Below the pieces are notes generated by a model. That model was not told where the DNA came from and made no database searches. It worked only from the letters and a program-made list of their open reading frames with translations. Of a stretch of DNA of 64,000 nt, positions 39,702-50,429 are shown in pieces. Source of the stretch: Actinomycetota bacterium (lineage in GTDB: Bacteria > Actinomycetota > Actinomycetes > Actinomycetales > Microbacteriaceae); NCBI GenBank assembly GCA_009704945.1, contig WLDG01000005.1, positions 1-64,000 on the forward strand, given 5' to 3'. Numbering within the stretch: position 1 is the first letter of the stretch; each line of letters begins with the position of its first letter. Made by a program: the position numbers and the translations under genes.

Positions 39702-40875
39702 GTTCATCATCAACGAAGCTCCTCTTAGCAATTTGAATTCCTGCTAGCGAGCTTGTTATTGCAACTGCGAACATCAACCAAAGCGACGCTTCCCATCCGC
39801 CGGTTAGTTCGCGAAGGATGCCGACCATCAAAACTGCAATGCTTGCCAGCGAGTAGCTAACTCCCTGCCCAAAGGAACTAACGGCTAAAACAGTTTGCTG
39901 GCTTCGACTTCTAAGGTTGAAGAGTGTGAGTGCGAGTGGAAACATTGTTGGACCCAAGCCGAGAAGAACCACCCACAGCCATAGCCCAGGGAATTCGAAA
40001 AGAATTCCTAAAGCACCTAACGAACCGACTGTTGCTGAAAAGAAAACAATCCAGGATTGTGCGCGCGGATATTTTGAAGCCAAGACTGGCACCACTAGAG
40101 AAACCGGCAGTCCCATAATTGCAAACAGCGCCAGGAGCGATCCTGCAGTGAATTCACTGACGCCAGAGTGTTCAACCAGTAGTAGTGGAAGCCAAGCAAA
40201 GCTGACGTATCCAAAAATGGCAGTCATTCCCTGTACTCCGACAATTGCAAGAGCGGTTGGAGACTTCCAGACTGGTAATCGCGTTTTCTCTGGATTTATC
40301 TCATCAGGAGGTCGGTTGTTTTTCAGAAGCGGGAAAAGAGGAATGAGAGCAAAAGCTGCGAAGAGAGCCCACTGCCCAAGCGATAAACGCCACCCTGCCG
40401 CTTCAGCAACCGGCACCGCAAATAGTGAACCGATGGTAGCTGAGAGAGCAGTCAGGGTGATGTAGAAAGAAGAGACAATTCCAATTCGATTTGGGAAATA
40501 CCTGCGAACCATCACCGGCAATAGAACATTTCCAATTCCCATGCCAAGCAGGCTGAGCATTGAGCCGGCAAATAATGTTCCCGCGTCAATTGCGATTGCT
40601 CTGATGCTATTCCCAGCAATAATTGCAAAAACAGTAATTAGCAAAGTCAGTTCAACACCCCATCGCCTGGCCGGTTTGGTTGAAATTGAAGTTGCAAACG
40701 CAAACGCCAAGGGAGCAGCTAGTCCAAGAAGGCCAATAGCAACCACTGGGAGTGAAAACTCTTGTTGAATAAATGTCACAACGGGTGAAAGTGAGCTAAC
40801 CGCTGTTCTTAGATTTATTGCAATTAGGGCAATCGCCGCTAGGGCTAAAAATCGATTAGCGGTTAAGTTCGGCAC
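39691..40875 (-). CDS. MFS transporter (CynX/NimT-like)
   Basis: 12 hydrophobic segments, LRTAVSSLSPVVTFIQQEF. Confidence 0.85.
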   Translation of the reverse strand: MPNLTANRFLALAAIALIAINLRTAVSSLSPVVTFIQQEFSLPVVAIGLLGLAAPLAFAFATSISTKPARRWGVELTLLITVFAIIAGNSIRAIAIDAGTLFAGSMLSLLGMGIGNVLLPVMVRRYFPNRIGIVSSFYITLTALSATIGSLFAVPVAEAAGWRLSLGQWALFAAFALIPLFPLLKNNRPPDEINPEKTRLPVWKSPTALAIVGVQGMTAIFGYVSFAWLPLLLVEHSGVSEFTAGSLLALFAIMGLPVSLVVPVLASKYPRAQSWIVFFSATVGSLGALGILFEFPGLWLWVVLLGLGPTMFPLALTLFNLRSRSQQTVLAVSSFGQGVSYSLASIAVLMVGILRELTGGWEASLWLMFAVAITSSLAGIQIAKRSFVDDELKV

Positions 40876-41635
40876 GAATTGCCTCGTGAATCAGTCCGTT
40901 GCTTGCCAAAACGTTTGAGGATTCAGCTGTCAGCTCTCCCGAAAGATCGGTAAATCTGCCCCCTGCTTCCTCGACAATTGGCACCAGCGCAGCTATGTCA
41001 TAAATCTTCAGGTCGGGCTCACTTGCTGCATCAATCGCGCCTTCAGCCACGTACATGTAACTCAGAAAGTCTCCGAACGCACGGATTCGCCATACTTTCT
41101 CTGAAAGGCTTTCAATGTTTGCTGCTTTGCCGATTCGTTGCCACTGCTGCAGCGAGTTGTAGGAAATGTAGCTGTCAGCAAGGTCGCTTACAGCAGAAAC
41201 GCTAATCCTTCGAACGCTTCCGTCCACATCCTGAGTCCACGCACCAGCACCTTTGGTCGCCCACCATCTGCGGCCTAGCGCAGGGGCTGAAACTACTGAA
41301 GTCGTGAGTACTCCATTTTCTTTGAGTGCTATGAGAGTTGCCCATATTGGAATTCCGCGGAGGAAGTTTGCTGTTCCATCAATTGGATCAATAATCCAAG
41401 CGCGCAGCCCAGAACCCGTGTTTTCATACTCCTCGCCGATAACAGCATCTTCCGGAGCAGCTTCGGCAATCAGCTTTCTAATCTCGGCTTCGACCGACTT
41501 ATCTGCATCCGTGACCGGAGTTCGATCTGGCTTTGTTTCCACGTTGAGATCTAGTGATTTAAATCTAGTAAGAGAAATTTGATCAGCCGCATCGGCTAGT
41601 GCTAAGGCAAGTTGTAAATCGTTCATCATTGCCAA
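40856..41635 (-). CDS. hisN: Inositol monophosphatase family, probable histidinol-phosphatase
   Basis: VIGEEYENTGSG, WIIDPIDGTANFLRGIPIWATLIAL motifs; start may be a few codons downstream. Confidence 0.88.
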   Translation of the reverse strand: MAMMNDLQLALALADAADQISLTRFKSLDLNVETKPDRTPVTDADKSVEAEIRKLIAEAAPEDAVIGEEYENTGSGLRAWIIDPIDGTANFLRGIPIWATLIALKENGVLTTSVVSAPALGRRWWATKGAGAWTQDVDGSVRRISVSAVSDLADSYISYNSLQQWQRIGKAANIESLSEKVWRIRAFGDFLSYMYVAEGAIDAASEPDLKIYDIAALVPIVEEAGGRFTDLSGELTAESSNVLASNGLIHEAIRAELNR

Positions 41636-42612
41636 TCTACCGAGGAAATTGATTCGGCAAGGCGACGGAAAGAGGCCAATCGCTCAGGTTTAAGTGATGC
41701 ACTAGCCACGGCCACATCAAGTTCGCAATCAGGCGAGCCTTCTAAATGCGAGCAGTCTCGAGGACAAGAGTTAGCAACCTCACTTAGTTCAGAAAAAGCC
41801 GGCAAAATTTCATTCGCGGTGGCTCCAGCTAACCCAAAGGTCCTTACTCCTGGTGTATCGATAATCCAGCCGCCATCAACTTTTAGTGCCACCGCCGAAG
41901 AAGATGTGTGCTTGCCTTTGCCAGTAGCTTCATTCACCTCGCCAGTTGCACGAGCGCTAAGTGGAGCCAAGATGTTTATCAGGGTTGATTTACCAACACC
42001 CGAGTGTCCAACAAAAACACTTTTCTTACCCTGAATCAGTTTCATAAGTTCTAGAGTTGCCGGTTGCTGCTTGGAGGTCTTGATCACTTGCAGATTCGTA
42101 GCTGAGAAGTTTTCAATAAATTCAGCAGGATCGGCCAAATCACATTTGGTGATTACCAGCACCGGGGTTAAGTTTTGGCGATAGGCGGCCACTAGAAATC
42201 GATCCACCAGGCGAGTTCTAGGTTCAGGATTGGCAGCTGCCATAACTATTACCAGTTGATCTGCATTAGCCACAATTCGTTGCTCACTGCCGTCATCAGC
42301 AATGCGGGTGAGCTCACTGGTTCGTGGTTTTATTTGGACGATTCTTGCCAGGGCACCGGTCTTACCGGAGACATCGCCCGCCAGGACCACCCTGTCACAG
42401 GTGACGCACCCTTCAGAGCGAAGTTCTTTGGCTAGCGTTGCCAAAACTTCCACTCCATCGTCCGTTAGCACTCGATAGCGAGCCAGATGAACTTCGAGAA
42501 CCATTCCTTGCGGTGCATTCTCATAGCTAGGTCGAATTTTGGTTCTTGGTCTTGAACCTCGGGGGTTGGGGCGAACCCGAACGTCGTCTTCGTCTAGATC
42601 CCGCCAGTTCAA
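41626..42612 (-). CDS. rsgA: Small ribosomal subunit biogenesis GTPase RsgA
   Basis: Circularly permuted GTPase: TKCDL, GHSGVGKSTLINIL; CX7H..C zinc motif CPRDCSHLEGSPDC. Confidence 0.94.
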   Translation of the reverse strand: MNWRDLDEDDVRVRPNPRGSRPRTKIRPSYENAPQGMVLEVHLARYRVLTDDGVEVLATLAKELRSEGCVTCDRVVLAGDVSGKTGALARIVQIKPRTSELTRIADDGSEQRIVANADQLVIVMAAANPEPRTRLVDRFLVAAYRQNLTPVLVITKCDLADPAEFIENFSATNLQVIKTSKQQPATLELMKLIQGKKSVFVGHSGVGKSTLINILAPLSARATGEVNEATGKGKHTSSSAVALKVDGGWIIDTPGVRTFGLAGATANEILPAFSELSEVANSCPRDCSHLEGSPDCELDVAVASASLKPERLASFRRLAESISSVDWQ

Positions 42613-43874
42613 TTACTCTCCAGCATTTCTATCCATAGCTGGGCAAAGTTAGGCATGGTTTTACTTGTCACAGAGATGTCTTGGATTTGGATTCCTGGCA
42701 CCACTAGGCCAATGATTGCACCAGCTGTTGCCATTCGGTGATCTTCATATGTCTTCCAGGTTCCCCCGTGCAGTGGTTTTGGCGAGATTGAAATCCCATC
42801 TTCCAACTCAGCGGCAGACCCGCCCATGGCATTGATTTCGCTAACGAGCGCTGCAATTCGATCTGTTTCGTGTCCGCGCAGGTGAGAAATGCCAGTCAGC
42901 TCAGACGGTGTGGACGCCAAGGCCGCAATGGCAGCGATGGTTGGCACCAATTCACCAGCCTCCGATAAGTCAGCTGTAATTCCTTGAATGGTCCCAGTTC
43001 CACGGACAGTTAAAAGTTTGTTTTGGTAATCAACCTCTGCCCCCATTTGCTGCAGAAGGTTTTTGAATTGATCTCCAACTTGAGTGGTGGTTTCTGGCCA
43101 GGGAATTGAAACCTCAGATTGGGTCACGACGGCCGCCGCTAGGAAGGGTCCAGCGTTCGAAAGATCGGGTTCAATTTCAACCTCGATTCCAGATATTTCA
43201 CCAAATTCAACTCGCCAACTGCTGCTAGAGATCTGTTTAGCAACAACTTGGCGCTGAGCCAAACAGGCAAGAGTCATATCTATATGTGGCAGTGAAGGCA
43301 CGCTCTCGCCGCTGTGGTGGACGGTGATTCCTTTTTCGAAGCGCGCTCCTGCCAGCAGAAGACCAGAGACGAACTGCGATGACGCTGACGCGTCAATTGA
43401 TAGTTCGCCTCCTGCCACCTGGCCGGTTGCAGTGATTGAAAACGGCAGAGCGTTTGTTTCAGATTCAACTTCTACTCCAAGTTTTCGCAGAGAGTCGATG
43501 GTGGTCGCCATCGGTCTTCGTCTGGCTTGGCTGTCGCCATCAAAGATGATTTCGCCCGTTGCCAGTGCTGACATCGGCGGGATGAAGCGCATAACCGTGC
43601 CAGCTAAACCGCAATCGATCTTTACCCCGCCGCTGAGTTTGCCTGGTGTCACAATCAGCCTGTTTCCATTTTTTTGGAAGCTTGTCCCCAGTGATTTCAG
43701 CGCCTCAATCATTAGTTGTGAGTCTCTGGAATAGAGCGGATCTAGCAGGGTGGATGACTTATTGGCGAGCGCCGATAGAACTAGTTCGCGATTGGTGAGT
43801 GATTTGGAACCGGGTAGGCGAAGGCTGGCCTTGAAGCCCTTCGCTTGCGGGGCTGACCAACTGGCTATCGACAC
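42609..43874 (-). CDS. aroA: 3-phosphoshikimate 1-carboxyvinyltransferase
   Basis: LPGSKSLTNRELVLSALA, CGLAGTVMRFIPP, DHRMATAGAIIGL. Confidence 0.96.
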   Translation of the reverse strand: MSIASWSAPQAKGFKASLRLPGSKSLTNRELVLSALANKSSTLLDPLYSRDSQLMIEALKSLGTSFQKNGNRLIVTPGKLSGGVKIDCGLAGTVMRFIPPMSALATGEIIFDGDSQARRRPMATTIDSLRKLGVEVESETNALPFSITATGQVAGGELSIDASASSQFVSGLLLAGARFEKGITVHHSGESVPSLPHIDMTLACLAQRQVVAKQISSSSWRVEFGEISGIEVEIEPDLSNAGPFLAAAVVTQSEVSIPWPETTTQVGDQFKNLLQQMGAEVDYQNKLLTVRGTGTIQGITADLSEAGELVPTIAAIAALASTPSELTGISHLRGHETDRIAALVSEINAMGGSAAELEDGISISPKPLHGGTWKTYEDHRMATAGAIIGLVVPGIQIQDISVTSKTMPNFAQLWIEMLESN

Positions 43875-43880
43875 CTAACC

Positions 43881-43886
43881 AAGATA
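43881..43886 (-). promoter_or_regulatory. Putative -10 (TATCTT), 6 nt before aroA GTG
   Basis: TATCTT-ggttag-GTG on minus strand. Confidence 0.55.
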
Positions 43887-43941
43887 CCTGCAAGCTTGGC
43901 AAAGTTTTTGGTTTTGTCAGTAGACCCATAGACTGCAAGGG

Positions 43942-44523
43942 ATGAAAGACAAATCAGCGAAGCTTCGAAGCTTTGAAGAACAGGCTTTGCCGCTGATGCC
44001 GCAGCTGTTTGGAGCAGCCCTTCGTTGGACCAGAAACCCCTCTGACGCCGAAGACCTAGTTCAGGAAACATTTGCCAAGGCCTTCGTGGCATGGGACAAG
44101 TTTGAACAAGGAACCAATCTGAAGGCATGGCTGTTTCGAATCATGACGAACACCCATATCAATCTTTACAACAAGCGCAGTAAAGATCAGGCGAAAACTG
44201 CCCTGGACGAGCTGGAGGATTGGCAGATTGGTGGAGGTGAGTCACTGACCTCAGTCAGCACCCGCTCAGCCGAGTCGGTCGCCCTGGACAACATGCCGGC
44301 CAGCATCATAAAGAGTGCCATGGACCAGCTGCCCGATGAGTTCCGAATGGTCGTCTACTATGCCGTGGTGGAGGGCCTACCTTACGCGGAAATAGCGGAA
44401 GTTATGGACACCCCCGTGGGGACTGTAATGTCCAGGCTCCATCGCGGGAAGAAAATGCTGAGAACTTTGTTGCATGAATACGCAGAACAAGAAGGCTATA
44501 GGACTGAGGAGGTGCCGGAATGA
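43942..44523 (+). CDS. sigH: ECF sigma factor, SigH/SigR-like
   Basis: [45 protein letters not shown]; followed by RsrA-like anti-sigma. Confidence 0.92.
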   Translation: MKDKSAKLRSFEEQALPLMPQLFGAALRWTRNPSDAEDLVQETFAKAFVAWDKFEQGTNLKAWLFRIMTNTHINLYNKRSKDQAKTALDELEDWQIGGGESLTSVSTRSAESVALDNMPASIIKSAMDQLPDEFRMVVYYAVVEGLPYAEIAEVMDTPVGTVMSRLHRGKKMLRTLLHEYAEQEGYRTEEVPE

Positions 44524-44762
44524 AGCAGGTTGACTGTGAGGAAGTAAAGCGCAATGTCCATGAATTCCTGCACTCCGAGCTGCAGGAGACTGAATTAGAG
44601 GGGATTACCTCTCATATCGCTAATTGCGAGTCCTGCGAGAAGCACTATGACATTGAGGTCGTCTTTAACCAGGTTATCCAAAGATCCTGCGACGAGGCTC
44701 CCACCGATGAGCTAGCGGAGCGAGTCAAGCAGCGCCTGCGCGAGATTCAGGATCACGACTGA
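44520..44762 (+). CDS. rsrA: Zinc-binding (ZAS) anti-sigma factor, RsrA-like
   Basis: HX3CX2C motif HIANCESC; 4-nt overlap with sigma gene. Confidence 0.9.
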   Translation: MKQVDCEEVKRNVHEFLHSELQETELEGITSHIANCESCEKHYDIEVVFNQVIQRSCDEAPTDELAERVKQRLREIQDHD

Positions 44763-45349
44763 GGTTCAGTCATTCCTAACCACTCAAACCATCCCCGGTT
44801 CAGCACCAACCACGCGATCAAGCCATAACCAACCTGGCCTGGCAATCTTCGAGGATGCTGGCTCACCTCGGCCAGCCAACCCTCATGCTCCTTTAGCGGG
44901 TTAAAGCAATCAACGTACTTAAGTTGTCTGCGCTTAACCACATCTGCAAAACCTGCACTTAGCTCTTCAACTTCTGAGTCATATTCCTTCACACCAGTTG
45001 GAGTTGGGCCAACCACAAAAACCTGCACGCCTTCTCTGATTGCATCATCCAACAGCGATGCCAAATTCAACCTGGATCGAGAAATTGTGGTTTGGGCAAG
45101 AATGTCTTGCGAAGACAGTGCGAGGACGAGATAGTTTTCGGTGTCCTTACTGAATCTCGGCAGCGCTTCGGTCTGCCAACGTTCCAGCAATTGAGCAGTA
45201 GATTCACCAATTTTTGCAAGTGGGAAAACCGCAACATCATCACCCGCTGGTGTCCTGGCCTGCACTCTACCCAGCCATCCCAAACCCTTGGGATCACCGG
45301 CGCCGGTTAGTAGCTCGTCACCGAGAACTACTACTCGCAAATTTCGCAT
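44753..45349 (-). CDS. SGNH/GDSL hydrolase-like protein
   Basis: VVVLGDELLTGAGDPKGLGWLGR block I, VFVVGPTPTG. Confidence 0.72.
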   Translation of the reverse strand: MRNLRVVVLGDELLTGAGDPKGLGWLGRVQARTPAGDDVAVFPLAKIGESTAQLLERWQTEALPRFSKDTENYLVLALSSQDILAQTTISRSRLNLASLLDDAIREGVQVFVVGPTPTGVKEYDSEVEELSAGFADVVKRRQLKYVDCFNPLKEHEGWLAEVSQHPRRLPGQVGYGLIAWLVLNRGWFEWLGMTEPQS

Positions 45350-48300
45350 TAGTCGGCAAACGCCCTAGCTACAACATCTGCTTGTTCTGCGGCGTGACGC
45401 TTGCTTGAACCCGTCGCCGGAGAAGCTGATGCCGGTCTGGAGATAACTTTGAAGTTGATTCCATACTTTGGCATGAACAATCCCATGTAGGTCCAAGGGC
45501 CTTGATTAGCTGGCTCATCTTGCACCCAGCGCAGCTCGGCATTTGGATACTGAGCGATTGCTGCTCTCATCTCCTCAACCGGAGTTGGGTAAAGCTGCTC
45601 GAGTCTCAAGATGGCAGTGTCAGCAGTGCCACGCTTTTGGCTCTCCGCCAGGAGTTCCCAATAAATTTTGCCGGAGCAGAAGATAACCTTCTTCACATTT
45701 TGTGGGTTAAGTCCTTGCTCATCCAGAATCAAAGGCTGGAACGTGCCAGAAGTGAAATCACTAACAGAGCTGGAAGCAGCTTTGAGTCTCAGCATTGACT
45801 TTGGAGTAAACACAACCAAAGGTCTGCGAGGACGGGCATACGCCTGTCTGCGCAGAAGGTGGAAGTGACTTGCTGGGGTTGAAGGCTGAGCAACTGTCAT
45901 GTTGTTTTCCGCACAAAGCTGCAAAAAGCGCTCGATACGAGCAGAGGAGTGATCAGGACCCTGTCCCTCATAACCATGGGGCAATAGCAGTACCAGCGAG
46001 GATTGCTGCCCCCACTTCTGGTCTCCCGATGAAATGAACTCGTCAATGATGGTTTGAGCGCCGTTGGCGAAGTCACCGAACTGAGCTTCCCAAAGCGTTA
46101 GTGAATTTGGTTCTTCTACTGAGTAGCCATATTCAAATCCCATTGCGGCGTATTCGCTGAGCAGAGAGTTGTAAACCTCAAGCTTGGCCTGCTGTTCGGA
46201 AATAAAGCTCAGCGGCATCCATTCCGCACCGGTTTCGCGGTCGAAGAAGGTGGCGTGACGCTGCACGAAGGTTCCTCGTCTAGCGTCCTGGCCCGCTAGG
46301 CGTACCTTGGTTCCCTCGGTTAGCAAAGATCCAAATGCCATCAGTTCGCCAAAGCCCCAGTCAATTCCGCCCTCACGGCTCATCTCTACGCGCTTTTGAA
46401 GCAGCTGGGCCAGCTTGGGGTGAACGGTGAAGCCAGCTGGGAAGTTAGCGTGAGCGTTTCCAATTGCTTCCACCAGCTCTTTGCTAATTGCTGTTGGTTT
46501 GGTGATTTCTTGCTTCTCACTCGCGGTAGTTCCAATTCCAACTGGTCGCTCAGGCAAACCAACTGGCTGGCTCATCGCTTGGTGAACCTCAACGAAGGCG
46601 TTTTCTAGAGTTGCTTGGAAGTTGATGTTCTGTTGATCGAATTCAGCCTGGGTGATGTCGCCTCTTCCAATCAAGTTCTCCATATAAAGAGTGCGGACGC
46701 TTCGCTTGGCCTCAATCAGGTTATACATCAGCGGCTGAGTCATCGAAGGGTCATCTCCTTCGTTGTGACCACGGCGGCGGTAGCTGATGATGTCAATCAC
46801 TACGTCTTTGTTGAACTGCTGGCGGTAATCAAATGCAATCTGGCTTACACGAACAACTGCTTCAGGATCATCGCCGTTGACATGGAAGATTGGCGCCTGG
46901 ATGCCCTTAGCAAAGTCAGTGGCATAGGTGGAGGTTCTCGCATCCTTGGGCAGGGTAGTGAAACCAACTTGGTTATTCACAATCACGTGGATTGTTCCAC
47001 CAACTTTGTAACCTTCGAGCTGGCTGAATTGCATGGTCTCAGGAACAACTCCTTGACCTGCGAAGGCAGCATCACCGTGAATCAAAACCGGCATCACCGG
47101 GCAGTTAGCTGGGTTTCCAAGGCGATCTTGCTTGGCACGAACAATTCCCTCGAGAACTGGGTTTACCGCTTCTAGGTGTGATGGGTTAGCCGCCAAGTAA
47201 ACCTTCACTGAAGAACCCTGGGGGGAGGTGAAAGTGCCGTGGGTTCCAAGGTGATATTTCACGTCACCAGACCCCTGCACGCCTTTCACATCGGTGGAGC
47301 CTTCAAACTCTCTGAAAACTTGACCATAGGTTTTTCCTGCAATGTTGGTTAGAACATTCAGACGACCACGGTGGGCCATGCCAATTGCAACCTCGTCCAA
47401 ACCTGCATTGGCAGCTGACTGCAGAATCTGATCCATTGCTGGAATCAAAGATTCACTACCTTCCAATGAGAAGCGCTTTTGACCTACAAATTTGGTTTGC
47501 AAGAAAGTTTCAAATGCCTCAGCCTCGTTTAGTTTGGCGAGGATTCTGAACTGCTCTTCTTTCGATGGCTTGCGATAGGGCTGCTCTAGTGTGTCCTGCA
47601 GCCATTTGCGTTCGGTTGGATCTGCGATGTGCATGTATTCAACGCCCACGGTACGGCAGTAGGTGTCGCGCAGGATGCCAAGCATGTTGCGGAACTTGGC
47701 TTTTGCTCTTCCACCAAAGCCGCCGGTCTTGAAGGTTCTATCCAGATCCCATAGAGATAGTCCATAGTTCCTGATATCGAGATCTGGGTGCCAGCGCTGG
47801 ACATACTCAAGCGGGTCAATGTCTGCGATTAGGTGTCCGCGCTCGCGGAAGGCAGAGATGTACTCCTGGATGCGGGTGTTCTTGCCTGACTGATCTGCGA
47901 GATCCCAATAGAAATCACTAACCCAAACAACCGGGGTGTAAGGGATGCGCATATCGGCAAAGATTTTTCCGTAGAAGTCTCGTTCTCCGAGCAGAAGCTC
48001 TTCAATAATCTTTAGGAACTCACCGCTACCTGCCCCTTGAATCACGCGGTGGTCATAGGTGGAAGTAAGAGTTAAAACCTTGCCAATGCCTTGTTCGGCC
48101 AACTGTTCCTCACTGAGGCCCTTGAACTGGGCTGGAAATTCCAAAGCGCCAACACCAACGATGCAGCCTTGACCCTTTGTCAGCCTTGGCACCGAGTGGA
48201 CGGTTCCGATACCGCCTGGGTTGGTCAGAGAAATTGTTGTGCCAGCAAAATCATCAGCGGCTAGTTTGTTTTCTCTTGCTCTTGCAACTAAGTCATCATA

Positions 48301-49020
48301 AGCAGATAGAAATTCTGCGAAGTTAAGTTTTTGTGCCTTCTTGATGTTGGGAACTAGCAGTGCTCTTGTTCCATCGGGCTTTGGAATATCGATTGCTAGA
48401 CCGAGATTGATGTTTGGTGGGGTTATTGCAGCTGGCTTGCCATCGACTTCGTCGTAGAAAACATTTTGACTAGGAAACTCTTTTAGTGCCTGTACCACGG
48501 CATAAGCAATGATGTGGGTGAACGAAACCTTGCCACCTCTTGTGCGCTTGAGGTGCGAGTTGACAACAATACGGTTATCAATCAGAAGCTTGGCAGGAAG
48601 TTGTCTCACGCTTGTGGCCGTTGGCACGCTCAACGAAGCATCCATGTTGGAAGCCAATGTCTTAGCCATGCCGCGAAGGATGTTTACTTCAGGTTGCGCC
48701 TCTTCCTCTTGAACCACTATTGGCATTGATCCCGTGGCAGGAAGATTGGCTGGCACAGGTGCTGTGAAAGAACCGGTGTCGGTTGCTTTGGCGATTGGCA
48801 TGGTGATTGCCTCAGTCACTGCTGGTGCAGCCTGCGTGCTAACCGGATTTGTTGGCAGTGGGGCGCCGGCTTGGCTTTGCTGGTACCGCTCAAGAATAGG
48901 AATCCAGGATCTGTCGACGGAGTCTGGGTTTTCGAGCCACTGGGCGTACATTTCGGCAACTAGCCATTCATTTGCACCGAAATCAGCCTGGGTATTGCCT
49001 GGATTGGAGGAGGACAACAT
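45349..49020 (-). CDS. kgd: Multifunctional 2-oxoglutarate metabolism enzyme (2-oxoglutarate decarboxylase/dehydrogenase E1 fused to E2-like domain)
   Basis: N-terminal FGANEWLVAEMYAQWLENPDSVD, E2 catalytic TSTYDHRVIQGAGSGEFL, E1 IGMAHRGRLNVLTNI; 1223 aa. Confidence 0.96.
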   Translation of the reverse strand: MLSSSNPGNTQADFGANEWLVAEMYAQWLENPDSVDRSWIPILERYQQSQAGAPLPTNPVSTQAAPAVTEAITMPIAKATDTGSFTAPVPANLPATGSMPIVVQEEEAQPEVNILRGMAKTLASNMDASLSVPTATSVRQLPAKLLIDNRIVVNSHLKRTRGGKVSFTHIIAYAVVQALKEFPSQNVFYDEVDGKPAAITPPNINLGLAIDIPKPDGTRALLVPNIKKAQKLNFAEFLSAYDDLVARARENKLAADDFAGTTISLTNPGGIGTVHSVPRLTKGQGCIVGVGALEFPAQFKGLSEEQLAEQGIGKVLTLTSTYDHRVIQGAGSGEFLKIIEELLLGERDFYGKIFADMRIPYTPVVWVSDFYWDLADQSGKNTRIQEYISAFRERGHLIADIDPLEYVQRWHPDLDIRNYGLSLWDLDRTFKTGGFGGRAKAKFRNMLGILRDTYCRTVGVEYMHIADPTERKWLQDTLEQPYRKPSKEEQFRILAKLNEAEAFETFLQTKFVGQKRFSLEGSESLIPAMDQILQSAANAGLDEVAIGMAHRGRLNVLTNIAGKTYGQVFREFEGSTDVKGVQGSGDVKYHLGTHGTFTSPQGSSVKVYLAANPSHLEAVNPVLEGIVRAKQDRLGNPANCPVMPVLIHGDAAFAGQGVVPETMQFSQLEGYKVGGTIHVIVNNQVGFTTLPKDARTSTYATDFAKGIQAPIFHVNGDDPEAVVRVSQIAFDYRQQFNKDVVIDIISYRRRGHNEGDDPSMTQPLMYNLIEAKRSVRTLYMENLIGRGDITQAEFDQQNINFQATLENAFVEVHQAMSQPVGLPERPVGIGTTASEKQEITKPTAISKELVEAIGNAHANFPAGFTVHPKLAQLLQKRVEMSREGGIDWGFGELMAFGSLLTEGTKVRLAGQDARRGTFVQRHATFFDRETGAEWMPLSFISEQQAKLEVYNSLLSEYAAMGFEYGYSVEEPNSLTLWEAQFGDFANGAQTIIDEFISSGDQKWGQQSSLVLLLPHGYEGQGPDHSSARIERFLQLCAENNMTVAQPSTPASHFHLLRRQAYARPRRPLVVFTPKSMLRLKAASSSVSDFTSGTFQPLILDEQGLNPQNVKKVIFCSGKIYWELLAESQKRGTADTAILRLEQLYPTPVEEMRAAIAQYPNAELRWVQDEPANQGPWTYMGLFMPKYGINFKVISRPASASPATGSSKRHAAEQADVVARAFAD

Positions 49021-49112
49021 TTCCCCTTATTGAGTTGCTGGCGGACGCCCTAAAGTCTAACCAATTCAGGGGCTATAGTGTTTTCTGAAATGGAGCATGA
49101 TAAACGCTTTCC

Positions 49113-49118
49113 TAGGGT
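49113..49118 (+). promoter_or_regulatory. Putative -10 (TAGGGT), 6 nt before hemolysin-family TTG
   Basis: TAGGGT-gattgc-TTG. Confidence 0.5.
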
Positions 49119-49124
49119 GATTGC

Positions 49125-50429
49125 TTGAGCGATTACCTAATTCTCCTGTTTGGAGCCCTACTTGTCGTAGGCACGGGTCTTTTCGTGGCCAGCGAGTTCG
49201 CAATCATCAACGTTGACCGGGTTGATCTCGAGTCAAAGCGTGAGGCGGGCGAGCGTGGTCTAGATCTTTCCATCAAGGCTGTTAAGACCACCGCCACCCA
49301 ACTTTCAGCGGCTCAGCTGGGAATTACCCTCACCGTCTTGCTAACTGGCTTTGTGGCAGAACCGGCCCTATCGCGTCTACTGGCTCCAAGTCTTAGCGGC
49401 TTTGGATTATCAGACGAAGGGCTCTCCATTCTTTCTGTGGTGATTGCAATGACAATTGCCACACTTGTTTCATTTTTGCTTGGCGAGCTGGTTCCTAAGA
49501 ACATGGCCCTCAGTTCACCTAAAAAGGTCCTGAAAGCCGTGGCCCCATTTCAGCTTGGATTCACATTTGTTTTTAAGTGGTTGATTCTTTTCCTGAATGG
49601 AAACGGCAACTGGATCTTGAGAAGATTTGGAATTGAGCCCAAGGAGGAGTTGTCTGTTGCAAGAACAGCCGAAGAACTAACTTCATTGGTTAGGAGATCA
49701 GCTGATCTGGGATCTTTAGAAAGCGACACAGCCAAGCTGCTTGAAAAAACCCTTTCGATGACATCACTGCTCGCTAGCGACATCATGACACCGCGTCCAC
49801 AGATGCAAACGTTAGACAAAGACCAGACCGCAAAAGAACTCGTGACCCTGGCTCGAGAAACAGGACACTCACGTTTTCCGGTAATCGGCGAAGACTCTGA
49901 CGACATCGTTGGCGTAGTGCACCTAAAAAATGCTGTCGCCATTCCACTTGAACGCAGAGATCAGGTGCCAATCACTGCAATCATGGTTGAGCCCATCCGC
50001 GTTCCTGAAACTATGCCGCTAGATAAATTGATTCTCACCTTACGAGGCAGGGGACTCCAATTTGGTGTGGTCGTTGATGAGTACGGAGGTACTGCCGGCA
50101 TTGCTACGTTGGAAGATGCCGTAGAAGAACTGATTGGCGAGCTAGCGGATGAGCACGATCGAACGAAAGCGCACATTGTTCAATACTCAGATGGTTCCGC
50201 CTCCTTCAGCGGCTTAGCTAGACCAAGTGAGCTTCGCGAGATTGGTTTGAGCATTTCCGATGACGAGGACTACGACACAATCGCCGGCTTCGTGATGAGT
50301 GAACTAGGTCGTATCCCGCAAGATGGCGATGTCGTTGAATTACCAACTGGTGAGCTGAAGGTTATTCGCATGGATGGCCGCAGAGTGGACAGAATTAAGT
50401 ATCAACCGGGAGGCGACGATGTCGAGTGA
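49125..50429 (+). CDS. Hemolysin family protein (CNNM plus CBS domains)
   Basis: FVASEFAIINVDRVDLESKREAGE, DIMTPRPQMQTL, VDEYGGTAGIATLEDAVEELIGELADEHD. Confidence 0.92.
   Translation: MSDYLILLFGALLVVGTGLFVASEFAIINVDRVDLESKREAGERGLDLSIKAVKTTATQLSAAQLGITLTVLLTGFVAEPALSRLLAPSLSGFGLSDEGLSILSVVIAMTIATLVSFLLGELVPKNMALSSPKKVLKAVAPFQLGFTFVFKWLILFLNGNGNWILRRFGIEPKEELSVARTAEELTSLVRRSADLGSLESDTAKLLEKTLSMTSLLASDIMTPRPQMQTLDKDQTAKELVTLARETGHSRFPVIGEDSDDIVGVVHLKNAVAIPLERRDQVPITAIMVEPIRVPETMPLDKLILTLRGRGLQFGVVVDEYGGTAGIATLEDAVEELIGELADEHDRTKAHIVQYSDGSASFSGLARPSELREIGLSISDDEDYDTIAGFVMSELGRIPQDGDVVELPTGELKVIRMDGRRVDRIKYQPGGDDVE

Noticed and set aside
39917-40465. 182-aa plus-strand ORF antisense to the MFS transporter
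   Set aside because: Shadow ORF of a clear 12-TM protein with no independent promoter or domain evidence.
46615-47175. 186-aa plus-strand ORF antisense to kgd
   Set aside because: Lies wholly inside the highly conserved kgd coding region; composition looks like a shadow frame and there are no recognisable motifs.
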